This document shows positions 13,567-20,980 of a stretch of DNA of 26,174 nt, one piece after another. Below the pieces are notes generated by a model. It saw nothing but the letters and a program-made list of their open reading frames with translations. It searched no databases and was not told where the DNA came from. Location of the stretch: positions 1 through 26,174 of the IMG/VR virus record IMGVR_UViG_3300042516_000903. One strand, given 5' to 3'. The number at the start of each line of letters is the position of its first letter. The stretch's first letter is position 1. Made by a program: the position numbers and the translations under genes. The DNA is from a virus.

Positions 13567-13610
13567 CCGCCCTATTTGCAGCCCTGATGGCTCTGCTGTT
13601 GAACCTCTGA
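13557..13610 (+). CDS. 17-residue hydrophobic peptide
   Basis: MLLAALFAALMALLLNL, entirely hydrophobic apart from one Asn. An excellent SD (GGGAGG, seven bases before ATG) and placement as the last frame before the operon terminator are the only support. It would insert into the inner membrane. It could be a real micro-protein or a chance frame. Confidence 0.35.
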   Translation: MLLAALFAALMALLLNL

Positions 13611-13612
13611 CT

Positions 13613-13634
13613 AAGCCCCGAAAGGGGCTTTTTT
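13613..13634 (+). terminator. Strong intrinsic terminator of the rightward early operon
   Basis: AAGCCCC, GAAA loop, GGGGCTT, then TTTT. It lies three bases after the last small frame and touches the stop codon of the convergent primase-helicase gene. The minus strand copy has no T-run, so it acts mainly rightward. Confidence 0.9.
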
Positions 13635-15909
13635 ACGCGACCGCCCGGCGCATCTCTGACCGGGTCATATTGACCAACTCGGGCGCCACGAAGATATGCT
13701 TTTTAGAGTTGAAGTCTCGGGAATGGATCAGGCCCATGTCGAGCCAACCGGCCTCGCGGAATGCATGGAACAGGGCGCCCTGGACGATCTTAACGCCGGG
13801 CGGCGCTGCGCCCGACCCCTGGACACGGTCACAGACAACGTGAAACGGCGAACCGATCACGCCCTGGGCGAACGGCCCCTGGCGCCCGCGCATCATCTCG
13901 ACCAGCACCGACTCGGCGGTCGACATACCCGCCTCGACCATGATGGCCTTGGCTTCAGTCATTGGCGGCGGGGCGGCGGGGTTGAAGGCGGATACGTCAC
14001 GGGCCATCAGCCACGCCGCCACGCCCGCGAAGCCGCCCCGGTGGACGTACCAGTTCCAGAGGGCCACGGCGTCGGCCTCGGGCAGGCGTTCGGCAGCCGC
14101 CCATAGGACAAACCAGCGGCGGTCGTCGCTGGGCAGCGATATAGACACGCGCTCATTAGAGAAGGCGACGACCAGCACCCGGTTGAGGGCCATGTAAGGG
14201 TGCAAGCCCTTGCGGTTGACCGGCAGGTACTCGGGCGGGGCGGCGATCACTGGCTTAAGGTGATTCTCCAACGCCCGGCGGTCGCGGGCCTCGGACTGGC
14301 GCAACTCGGCGATCTCCATCACCTCGCACTCCAACCCGTAGCCCCACTGCGAGGTCAGGTCTTCATTCTTGACCAGCGAACAGTTCAGCTTGGCCGGGCC
14401 GCCGATGGCCCAGAAAAACGGGGCCAATAAAGTGTCTTTGCCACTGCCTGGCTTGCCGCCCAGCAGCACGGCATGGTTGATCTTATGGCCGGGGTACTGC
14501 ACCTTATGGGCCAGCACATTAAGAAGATGCTCACGCTCAAAGTCGAGCGGAACCATCCGCTCCAGATGGCGCAACCAGATGCTGACATCGCAGGCCACAG
14601 TCGGCGGGCGGGCGTCGCGCCAGCGGTTGCCGTAAACCAGCCCATCACGCGACACCAGCACCGACTCGCCAGCGGCGAAGGTGATGCCGACCAGCGACTT
14701 AGCGCCAGCGGCCTGCCGGTTCTCGTCGAAACAGACCGACGCCTCAATTCGGCGGGCGGCCTTGCCGGTGGAGTGAATCGACACGCACTTGATATGGCGA
14801 AACAGGGCATTGAAAGTCTGTCGGGGTATCTCGCGACGGTCTTGCATATCAAAGAACGCCTCGTCGTTCTGAAGGTACGCGAAACGCTGATACCAGCCCG
14901 ACTTCTCGACCCGCCCCAGTTCGCGCTGCTCGACCTCGGCGATGATTTCGGCGGCGGCGTCGGGGTAAGCGGCGCTAGGTTTGATCTTGGCAAGGGCCAG
15001 TTCAAGGTGCGCGGCCATCAGTTCGTCGCGCAGGCCGGGGGCGTGGCGGGGGCCGCCCTGGTCAGCGACCCACTGCATAAAGGTGTTGCTGTCCAGATCG
15101 ACGCAGTGGCCGTGCATACAGCAGAACGCCCGGTTAAGGGGCATATAGCGGCCCTCTGGGTTGCCGTCGGTATGCTCGGCGCTGTTGGGGCAGATGACGC
15201 CCGCCCAGCCCTCGGCGTTGGGGTGCGACAGCAGCAGACCCTGGCCGGACAGCCAGACCAGCACATCGTCGGCGCCATCGTCGGCCATTCGTATCGGGCG
15301 GGGGCCGGAGGACTCAGCCGGGCCGGGCGTCACATCAAGGGCGGCGCAGATGTCGGCCAACAGGTACTCGCGCTCGGGGTGGAACTCAACCAACGCAGAC
15401 GCAAACTCGGCCTTGTCAGGCTTAAGGTTGACCGAACCGGGCAGGCGGAAGTTGCGGACGGGGTTACAGGCGCCGGGGTCGGTGTAGCCCGCAGCGGCGA
15501 TGGCCTTGATGGCGGCGGCGAACTCGCCCTTAGGCGGCTGTTCGCTGAAAACGTAACCGTACTGGTAGTTGCCGGGCGACGTTTCCATGATCCAAGTCGG
15601 CGGCAGCGGCGGGGTCTTGGACTTAGTGCCGATGTCATCCAGCACCATCACCGCGCAGTACTCGCAGTTGGCCGCGCTGGCCGACACCCGACCGTCCTCG
15701 AAACGGTCGACGATGAACGACGCAGTATTGCCGTACCATGCCTCGCCCTCACGGACGCCGTGGGACGGCAGGTAAGAGGGCCAAGTGGCCTTGACAGCCC
15801 CGTCGGCGTGATACTGCCGTTCGCCGCCACGCAGTTGTGGTTTTTGGCGCACAAGTAACATTGTCTCGCCCTCGGGCGCCAGCTTAGTGATAAACTCTAG
15901 AAATTGCAC
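13633..15909 (-). CDS. Primase-helicase (RepB-like primase plus SF3-type helicase, DUF5906-like)
   Basis: A 758-residue replication protein. Residues 85-165 resemble an archaeo-eukaryotic/RepB-type primase: VMVLDDIGTK (D91-D92), TSPGNYQYGYVF (110-121) and VRNFRLPGSVNLK. Residues 238-270 hold C240, H246 and a CCMHGHC cluster, probably one zinc site. The helicase part has Walker A GGKPGSGKDT (484-493), an AELRQSEARDRR stretch and AFSNERVSISLPSDDRRWFV, typical of virulence-associated-E/DUF5906 phage helicases. It would prime and unwind at the fork for the polymerase encoded just upstream. The start is GTG, with AAGGA seven bases before it; no ATG fits. It is the last gene of the leftward replication operon. 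Confidence 0.88.
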   Translation of the reverse strand: MQFLEFITKLAPEGETMLLVRQKPQLRGGERQYHADGAVKATWPSYLPSHGVREGEAWYGNTASFIVDRFEDGRVSASAANCEYCAVMVLDDIGTKSKTPPLPPTWIMETSPGNYQYGYVFSEQPPKGEFAAAIKAIAAAGYTDPGACNPVRNFRLPGSVNLKPDKAEFASALVEFHPEREYLLADICAALDVTPGPAESSGPRPIRMADDGADDVLVWLSGQGLLLSHPNAEGWAGVICPNSAEHTDGNPEGRYMPLNRAFCCMHGHCVDLDSNTFMQWVADQGGPRHAPGLRDELMAAHLELALAKIKPSAAYPDAAAEIIAEVEQRELGRVEKSGWYQRFAYLQNDEAFFDMQDRREIPRQTFNALFRHIKCVSIHSTGKAARRIEASVCFDENRQAAGAKSLVGITFAAGESVLVSRDGLVYGNRWRDARPPTVACDVSIWLRHLERMVPLDFEREHLLNVLAHKVQYPGHKINHAVLLGGKPGSGKDTLLAPFFWAIGGPAKLNCSLVKNEDLTSQWGYGLECEVMEIAELRQSEARDRRALENHLKPVIAAPPEYLPVNRKGLHPYMALNRVLVVAFSNERVSISLPSDDRRWFVLWAAAERLPEADAVALWNWYVHRGGFAGVAAWLMARDVSAFNPAAPPPMTEAKAIMVEAGMSTAESVLVEMMRGRQGPFAQGVIGSPFHVVCDRVQGSGAAPPGVKIVQGALFHAFREAGWLDMGLIHSRDFNSKKHIFVAPELVNMTRSEMRRAVA

Positions 15910-15923
15910 GTTGTCATCCTTTG

Positions 15924-15954
15924 CGCCGCCCCTGACCGGGCGGCGTTTTTATTT
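15924..15954 (+). terminator. Rightward-facing intrinsic terminator on the non-coding strand
   Basis: CGCCGCCC, loop CTGACC, GGGCGGCG, then TTTTTATTT on the plus strand. No rightward gene precedes it, so it would stop antisense transcripts entering the replication operon. On the minus strand the same hairpin sits in the leader of the primase-helicase gene, ending just before its SD. Confidence 0.7.
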
Positions 15955-16332
15955 GGTTGCGATTAGACCCAGCTTATGCAGCTTGCGATCCGCCATGTTT
16001 TCTTTAACCGTTCCGTATTTGAGGTTAGATAGCTGGTTGTTAGTTTTATCTCCATCAAGGTGTCTAATTTCGCTGCGCCCCGTTGTACGTGGGCGCGCGC
16101 CGGCGAAGGACAGCAAAACCAGTTCATGTACATAAACTGTTTTTGTGACCCCTGCCCGGGCTAGCTTAACGCTGAGGTATGCGCCGGAAATAAAAAGTTT
16201 TAGCTCGCGTCCCTTGTACGTCATCCCCGTATGTCTTCCATACGGCACAGACCGGGTCAAAGACCGAATGTGGCCGTAGTTGCTGGCCTCATAAAAGCCT
16301 TCATATCCCGGTATTGATGTCCAAAGTTCCAT
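15949..16332 (-). CDS. HNH homing endonuclease (NUMOD4 plus HNH)
   Basis: A 127-residue free-standing homing endonuclease. It begins MELWTSIPGYEGFYEASNYG followed by HIRSL, the NUMOD4 signature, and has the HNH part VYVHELVLLSFAGARP (H69), then EIRHLDGDKTNNQLSNLKYG (H91, N99, N103). It would cut a specific site in the polymerase or primase region of related phages and spread itself by repair. ATG at 16332 with GGAAG upstream is preferred to the ATG at 16347, which would overlap the polymerase end. Its base composition is visibly richer in A+T than the G+C-rich genes on both sides, a sign of recent arrival. Confidence 0.88.
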   Translation of the reverse strand: MELWTSIPGYEGFYEASNYGHIRSLTRSVPYGRHTGMTYKGRELKLFISGAYLSVKLARAGVTKTVYVHELVLLSFAGARPRTTGRSEIRHLDGDKTNNQLSNLKYGTVKENMADRKLHKLGLIATK

Positions 16333-16336
16333 AGCG

Positions 16337-18274
16337 TCACTTCCCATATTTATTCATCGTCTTGATGCCACAAGCCAGCGGCAGGCCAGTGGCCCATGCT
16401 GGCGGCGTAGTCATCACTCTACGCACTTCCTCCTCTGAGCCGCCCTCGACGACGATCTCGTCGTGAACGTGCAGAACCACATCATCAAGCTGGCGCAGCG
16501 CGTAGCGCAGCAGATCGTTGGCGACAGCTTGGGTGACATTCTCACAGGCCAGCCCCTTCCAAAGTCGGGCGCGGGGCCACTCGGTGGCGTCCTGGGCAGG
16601 CTTCCACGCTGCCTTGGCGTAGCTGATGCCGTCGTCCTCCAGCCGGGCGAAGGGGTAGCATAGCACCCGGCCAGAAGGTAGAGCGTACCAGAGATGCAGG
16701 CCGTCGAACAGGTAAGTTATCCGCCCGGCGGTGAACTCCTGCCCACGGTTCCGCATCGCCCTGGTGTACTGCTGCTCCAACTGCGACCAGAAGCCGACCG
16801 CCCACTGATTGTTGCGGCGCCACGCGTCGACCATCCGCTTAGAGTCGGCCTCGGACAGGCGCACACTGTAGATGCGGGCCATCGACGCAAACGCGCCGAC
16901 ACCGCCAGCAAAGCCGCAGGCCAACTCCTGCACCTTGCCGATCTGGCGCTGCGCGGACTCGCCGTCGCGGTCGTAGTCGGCCTTGATGTCGTCATAGGTA
17001 CGGTTGAACGTGCCAGATGCGTTGACGATGTAGGGGTCAAGCCCCGACTCGAAAACGTCCAGCTTGGCCTGACCCTTACCAGACAGCCAAGGGTTAACCC
17101 GCGCCTCAATGGATGACCAATCGGCGACGACGAACTGCCGACCCTTGGCCGGGATCAGCGCGGGGCGCAGCATCCCCCGGAGAACGTCGGTGACGCGCTT
17201 GCCGTACTTAGGGACGATGGCGTGGCCCCGGCACATCGCGGCCCGGACATCCTCGGGGGCTTTAGCGCACTTGCGGGTGAAGTTGTGAACCTGGGCGCCG
17301 TAGCTGCTGGCCCGGCCAGTGGCGCTGCCGCCTGCGAACACGAACGCGCCCCGGACGCGACTGTCCTCCTCGTCGGCCAGTTGGGCCAAGCGGTTGAACT
17401 TGGCTACACTGGACGCCCACAGGTCGTCGGCGCACTGGATGATCTCCTGAACGTCGGGCGGCACTCCGTCGCAGTTCAGCAGGTTAGCGCGGACGGTCTT
17501 GTCAATGCTGACCTTGTCGTCCTTGGTCATCAGGGCGCGGGCCTCGGGGCCGACACGATCCCAGACCCACTGGCGCATCTTAGGCGACCGTACAGAGACA
17601 AGCTCACCCGCCGACACTTCCTTGACGATCTCGGCAATCTCAGCGGCCTCTGCGGCGGCGTAGCTTACCGCTGCGCGGCAGAGCGGCACATCGACCAGAA
17701 CGCCACGGTCGTTGATGCGCTCGTTGACATGGTAGTCGGCCAGTTCCTCGTCCGACAGCGGGCGCATGGCCTGGCTGATGGCCCGCATCGCGCGGACGTC
17801 CTGCATGGCATATTCGCCAAGTTCAACAAGCACTTTTGGGTCGGCGCTAAAAGGTGGAATACAGCAGGCGCGAATTAGTTGCTTACCACGATGATCTTTC
17901 TTCATGCCAGCACCCGCAAATCGACCCGCATCCTCAAGTGAACCAGGGGCACAATTGGCGCGGGCCTGTGCTGCCGTGCAATACCAACGCTCTAACGCAG
18001 GCTCGGCTAAACTGTAGTCCGGGCAAATAGCATACCAAGTTATGAGCCGGTCAAAGCTGGCGTTGTGGCAGCGTATTTGGCCCTCAGATTTAAAATAGTC
18101 GGCCAACCGTTGTGGCACTGGCTCAACGGCCCACCATAGTTGCACATCCTCGTTGTCAAACGCATATGCTGCACACAGCATTTTTGTTGATGAATGCTGG
18201 CTATAGTTATAAGCCCCTCTCGACAAAAGATCGCATTCACTTTTTGACTCATAGTCGAGCCATAACACAGTCAT
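16337..18274 (-). CDS. Family A DNA polymerase with 3'-5' exonuclease domain
   Basis: A 645-residue PolA-type replicase. The DEDD exonuclease is intact: LDYES (D7, E9), HNASFDR (N71, D75) and YAMQD (Y155, D159). The polymerase has motif A DWSSIEAR (385-392), motif B RQIGKVQELACGFAGGVGAF (443-462) and motif C HVHDE (HDE at 604-606). No 5'-3' exonuclease is present, normal for phage versions. The ATG at 18274 overlaps the HNH stop as ATGA and directly precedes the exonuclease motif; the longer frame from 18307 adds nothing conserved. The first 150 codons are about 40-53% G+C in lines I counted, against about 70% for the following region, suggesting a recombination joint near 17830. Confidence 0.95.
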   Translation of the reverse strand: MTVLWLDYESKSECDLLSRGAYNYSQHSSTKMLCAAYAFDNEDVQLWWAVEPVPQRLADYFKSEGQIRCHNASFDRLITWYAICPDYSLAEPALERWYCTAAQARANCAPGSLEDAGRFAGAGMKKDHRGKQLIRACCIPPFSADPKVLVELGEYAMQDVRAMRAISQAMRPLSDEELADYHVNERINDRGVLVDVPLCRAAVSYAAAEAAEIAEIVKEVSAGELVSVRSPKMRQWVWDRVGPEARALMTKDDKVSIDKTVRANLLNCDGVPPDVQEIIQCADDLWASSVAKFNRLAQLADEEDSRVRGAFVFAGGSATGRASSYGAQVHNFTRKCAKAPEDVRAAMCRGHAIVPKYGKRVTDVLRGMLRPALIPAKGRQFVVADWSSIEARVNPWLSGKGQAKLDVFESGLDPYIVNASGTFNRTYDDIKADYDRDGESAQRQIGKVQELACGFAGGVGAFASMARIYSVRLSEADSKRMVDAWRRNNQWAVGFWSQLEQQYTRAMRNRGQEFTAGRITYLFDGLHLWYALPSGRVLCYPFARLEDDGISYAKAAWKPAQDATEWPRARLWKGLACENVTQAVANDLLRYALRQLDDVVLHVHDEIVVEGGSEEEVRRVMTTPPAWATGLPLACGIKTMNKYGK

Positions 18275-18657
18275 GCGGACACCTGCACTTTTCGCTTTGT
18301 GTGCCAATGTTTGTTTTCATATGTGTGTACGCGATGACAGTTGGCGCAAAGAATTTCGCACTTGTCTATTTCAGCCAACAGCTTGTGCATCGCCACTTTA
18401 GGGTCTTGGCTAATGCTAAACGCTTTGTCGCCACATATGTGGTTGAAATCAAGCGCGGCAGAATGCGTGTTGTACCCACACGCCGCGCAGCCGCGCTCAG
18501 TCTTAATCTTATTAAGCAAATCTCGCCGTACCTGCTGGAACGCTTGCGTTGCCAACTTTTTAGACGGCGAATTGTGCCTGCATTTAGGCGCGCAAAATTT
18601 TTGCCAAGCGCGTGCTGGCGTAAACAGCGCGGCGCAAGTAGGGCAATTTATTTCCAT
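18271..18657 (-). CDS. HNH endonuclease with N-terminal zinc ribbon
   Basis: A 128-residue protein with C5-x2-C8 and C22-x3-C26 (a zinc ribbon), then an HNH core: C57-A-A-C60-G, LDFNH73, and C104-A-N-C107-H108-R-V-H111, where the two CxxC pairs hold a structural zinc. It is a probable homing or mobile endonuclease. A strong SD (AAAGGAG, eight bases before ATG) fixes the start at 18657. Its stop overlaps the polymerase start as ATGA, so it has become part of the operon and is translated with the polymerase. Its A+T-richer composition extends into the polymerase gene. Confidence 0.85.
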   Translation of the reverse strand: MEINCPTCAALFTPARAWQKFCAPKCRHNSPSKKLATQAFQQVRRDLLNKIKTERGCAACGYNTHSAALDFNHICGDKAFSISQDPKVAMHKLLAEIDKCEILCANCHRVHTYENKHWHTKRKVQVSA

Positions 18658-18710
18658 AGCACGGTCTCCTTTTCCAATGCCCACTCTTGCGAATGGGCAT
18701 CAGGAAGCGA

Positions 18711-19337
18711 TTACGCTACGCGACGACGGCGCCCGGCTGGTGCCGGTGCCTCGACTTCAGGCTCACCATCCATGCTCACCCATTCGATAATCTCAAACAC
18801 CGGAGTGTAGATTTTGCCGTAGGACTTGTGCTGGTAGTGATCCTTCTTCAACTTCACGACGGCCACAGGCTTGGTCTGATCAACATCAACCTGCTCGGCC
18901 AGCGCGGCGGCAATAGCCTGGACGCCACGCTTACCGCCGACCGAGGTCGTGGTGTAGCGCACTTCCATGCCCTTGTCGTCACCTGACAGGCACTTGAGGC
19001 TCATGCCAATCTGCTGCTCCCAGCCACGCTTGGCTGATGGGGGCGCGTCTTCAATCTCCGGCAGCGGCTGGCTGACGGCGACCATCTTCTCGCCAAGCAC
19101 CTCACCGTCGCCCCAGGCAATAAAGCCGTGGACAAAGGAGAAGGGATTGACGGCCCAGGTCGAGTCGTCCTCAACCTCGGTCTGGTCAGCGCCAAACACC
19201 CAATGGCCGGTCTTGTCCATCTTGAGGATGACAACACCGGATGGGCCAGCCGCCGACACGGCCATGCTCTTCAACGCAGTTGAAAGGGTACTGATAGCTG
19301 GCAGACCAGCTTTTGAGAACACTGAAAGATTACTCAT
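18711..19337 (-). CDS. 208-residue replication-associated protein, possible ssDNA-binding protein
   Basis: Begins MSNLSVFSKAGLPAISTLST and contains GHWVFGADQTEVEDDSTWAV, NPFSFVHGFIAWGDGEVLGE, RYTTTSVGGKRGVQAIAAAL, and ends with a short charged linker and RRRRVA. The beta-rich core with many aromatics (W, F, Y) could be an OB-like fold. It lies between a DUF2800 nuclease and PolA, where other phages carry the DUF2815 (Enc34-like) single-strand DNA-binding protein, but the sequence does not look like DUF2815 to me. Single-strand binding is therefore inferred from position. Good SD AAAGG six bases before ATG. Confidence 0.65.
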   Translation of the reverse strand: MSNLSVFSKAGLPAISTLSTALKSMAVSAAGPSGVVILKMDKTGHWVFGADQTEVEDDSTWAVNPFSFVHGFIAWGDGEVLGEKMVAVSQPLPEIEDAPPSAKRGWEQQIGMSLKCLSGDDKGMEVRYTTTSVGGKRGVQAIAAALAEQVDVDQTKPVAVVKLKKDHYQHKSYGKIYTPVFEIIEWVSMDGEPEVEAPAPAGRRRRVA

Positions 19338-19345
19338 GATTACCT

Positions 19346-20470
19346 TTAGGAGAGTTTAGAAAGATGGGCAAGTCGTTTGCCCAGCAGCAGTACCTCGGGG
19401 CGTGGATCATCCACGCTTGCCAAGGTGTTACCTGAGGAGATGGCGACGACCACATCAGCAGGAAGGGCGATCTTGCGCTTTTTGAGCACCTTCTCAACCT
19501 TCGCGGGCGACATGATAGAAGTCTCCATCACCTCAGATTCGTCAAGGCCCAACGCAAACAAGGCGACCTTGGCCTTGTCCTCGTCAGTCCATTGTCTGAT
19601 CGCCCGTTTAGCGACCAGTTTGTACTCGGGCAGATTAGCCCCGGACTCCATCATGGAGAGCGCCAACTCCCGCAGGCTGGAAATCCAGGTCTCCAACAAA
19701 TCCGCGTTTTTTAAGTAGGTGCTGATTTTTCCCGCGTCTAAATTGTCCAGCTTGACGGCCAGCGCCCGGTCGGCAGCGCCTGTCATCTGTGGGCAGATGG
19801 GCTTGGCGGTACAGAACCGGCAGTGGTCGCCCACCGTAAGCTGCGCGTCAGGGAAGGACGACAGCTTAACGGCCTGCACCAGATCACGCTCGAACTGCCG
19901 AATGCGCTCGGGCGTCGTCACCCACCGCCGTACTGCTGGCGGTTGGATGATGACGCACTCCACCTCGGTGGCGCCATCAAACGCCCAGGCCGACTCTTGC
20001 GTCCGCATGGCAGCCGCAGCGTAGAACATCAACTGCGCGTTCTCCTCGGCGTCGACGATCACGCCGTCGCCGAACTTCCAGTCCAGCACGATGGCGCGGT
20101 TGCCGATTCGACCGATAAGGTCGGTCGAGCCAAACACGCCCGGCAGCAGATCGCCGAAACCGACACGGGTTTCGGTGGCAAAGTTCATCTCCTCCTTGGG
20201 GTCGACTTCGTTCAGCAGCGCCAGCGCCGACTTCAGCTTCTCGCAGTGGTCTTCGCTCAACGCGACGCCGTTGAAGTTCTTGTCGAGCAGGCTGTACGGG
20301 CTGGCGTCGCCGTCGTTGACCAAGTAATCAATGGCAGAATGCAGCGCCGTACCCTCGGCCATGTACTTGTTTTCGGCCTGGGGCGGCATCTTGGCGACCA
20401 GCGCCACACTGCCGGGGCAGGCCATCACACGCTTGGCGGTCGAGCCGCCAACAATTTTACTGTGCTGCAT
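19346..20470 (-). CDS. DUF2800 family PD-(D/E)XK exonuclease (Cas4/AddB-like)
   Basis: A 374-residue nuclease. Conserved pieces: STAKRVMACPGS (C18), YMAEGTALHSAIDYL (H44), GVFGSTDLIG (D117), VLDWKFGDG (D130, K132) and QLMFY (Q147), the RecB-type active site; C217, C220 and C226 (HCRFCTAKPICPQM) with C18 complete the four Cys that hold a 4Fe-4S cluster in Cas4/AddB relatives. It probably processes DNA ends during phage recombination or replication. ATG at 20470 starts the family's usual N-terminus and lies in the end of the previous gene (14-base overlap); the longer frame only adds a Lys run. It is followed by the 208-residue protein after 8 bases. Confidence 0.88.
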   Translation of the reverse strand: MQHSKIVGGSTAKRVMACPGSVALVAKMPPQAENKYMAEGTALHSAIDYLVNDGDASPYSLLDKNFNGVALSEDHCEKLKSALALLNEVDPKEEMNFATETRVGFGDLLPGVFGSTDLIGRIGNRAIVLDWKFGDGVIVDAEENAQLMFYAAAAMRTQESAWAFDGATEVECVIIQPPAVRRWVTTPERIRQFERDLVQAVKLSSFPDAQLTVGDHCRFCTAKPICPQMTGAADRALAVKLDNLDAGKISTYLKNADLLETWISSLRELALSMMESGANLPEYKLVAKRAIRQWTDEDKAKVALFALGLDESEVMETSIMSPAKVEKVLKKRKIALPADVVVAISSGNTLASVDDPRPEVLLLGKRLAHLSKLS

Positions 20471-20618
20471 CTTCTTCTTCTTTCTTCGAGACGGTGATGA
20501 TTGAAGGGATGTTGCTATAGCGAGTATCAATCTCGTTAAAGCTGTAGCCTTCGATGAGGGAATTGGCGTGCGCCAGGATGATGCGCTCGATTTCGGCGCG
20601 GGAGAATTCGATCTTCAT
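20457..20618 (-). CDS. 53-residue small protein at the head of the replication operon
   Basis: MKIEFSRAEIERIILAHANS, LIEGYSFNEIDTRYSNIPSI, ITVSKKEEEDAAQ. Similar short proteins (KIEF-R-EIERIIL-HAN) often stand directly before DUF2800 in phages; their function is unknown. ATG at 20618 was chosen because the longer frame would run into the promoter region and starts with a hydrophobic stretch without an SD. The SD is weak (GAAAGTAAAG). It is the first gene of the leftward replication operon. Confidence 0.7.
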   Translation of the reverse strand: MKIEFSRAEIERIILAHANSLIEGYSFNEIDTRYSNIPSIITVSKKEEEDAAQ

Positions 20619-20656
20619 GGACTTTACTTTCGTTGTTACCCGGATTGGGTGAACGA

Positions 20657-20684
20657 ATAGTAGCACGAAAATAATCTTGTGCAA
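20657..20684 (-). promoter_or_regulatory. Candidate promoter of the leftward replication operon
   Basis: Minus strand TTGCAC (20684-20679), 16-base spacer, TACTAT (20662-20657). Predicted start near 20650, about 30 bases before the first gene. Its -35 overlaps that of the rightward promoter, so the two may compete or share a regulator. Confidence 0.4.
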
Positions 20685-20706
20685 ATATTTTTTTCTGTGC
20701 TAAAGT
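20677..20706 (+). promoter_or_regulatory. Candidate promoter of the VRR-NUC/helicase operon, leaderless layout
   Basis: TTGTGC (20677-20682), 18-base spacer and an extended -10 TGC-TAAAGT (20698-20706). The ATG of the first gene is only seven bases after the -10, and no SD precedes it, so transcription would begin at or beside the ATG. Confidence 0.45.
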
Positions 20707-20713
20707 TCATCAC

Positions 20714-20980
20714 ATGGAAAAACACATTGAAGCCTACCTCGTCAAGCGCGTCAAGGCGCTTGGCGGCATAGCGTACAAGTGGCGCGGCCACGGCGGCGCA
20801 GCCGACCGCATCATCGTCCTGCCTGACGGCACGGTCTGGTTCGTGGAGGTTAAGACCATCGGCGGTCGGCTGTCTGCGCTACAGAAAGTCTTCGCCGCCG
20901 ACATGGCGCGGCTCAAGCAGAAGTACACAGTGCTGTGGACTAAGGAGCAGGTTGATGAATTTACGTCCCTACCAAAATGA
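20714..20980 (+). CDS. VRR-NUC nuclease
   Basis: An 88-residue stand-alone VRR-NUC domain. The active-site parts are visible: E6 in the first helix, G-A-A-D31-R-I-I (usually G-x-P-D-R), VWFVEVKTIGGRLSALQ with E45-x-K47 and Q57. Single-domain phage VRR-NUC proteins cut branched or flapped DNA as dimers. In many phages the gene sits beside the SNF2-like helicase, as here (26-base overlap), and belongs to the same replication set as DUF2800 and PolA. There is no SD; a promoter -10 lies seven bases upstream of the ATG, hinting at a leaderless message. Confidence 0.92.
   Translation: MEKHIEAYLVKRVKALGGIAYKWRGHGGAADRIIVLPDGTVWFVEVKTIGGRLSALQKVFAADMARLKQKYTVLWTKEQVDEFTSLPK

Noticed and set aside
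14473-15858. 461-codon open frame on the plus strand opposite the primase-helicase
   Set aside because: The minus strand has clear primase and helicase motifs; the long opposite frame is a known by-product of G+C-rich codon use. It has no motif or SD.
20471-20530. N-terminal extension of the DUF2800 nuclease
   Set aside because: It adds a Ser/Lys-rich stretch unlike the family and lies inside the preceding gene; the ATG at 20470 begins the usual N-terminus.
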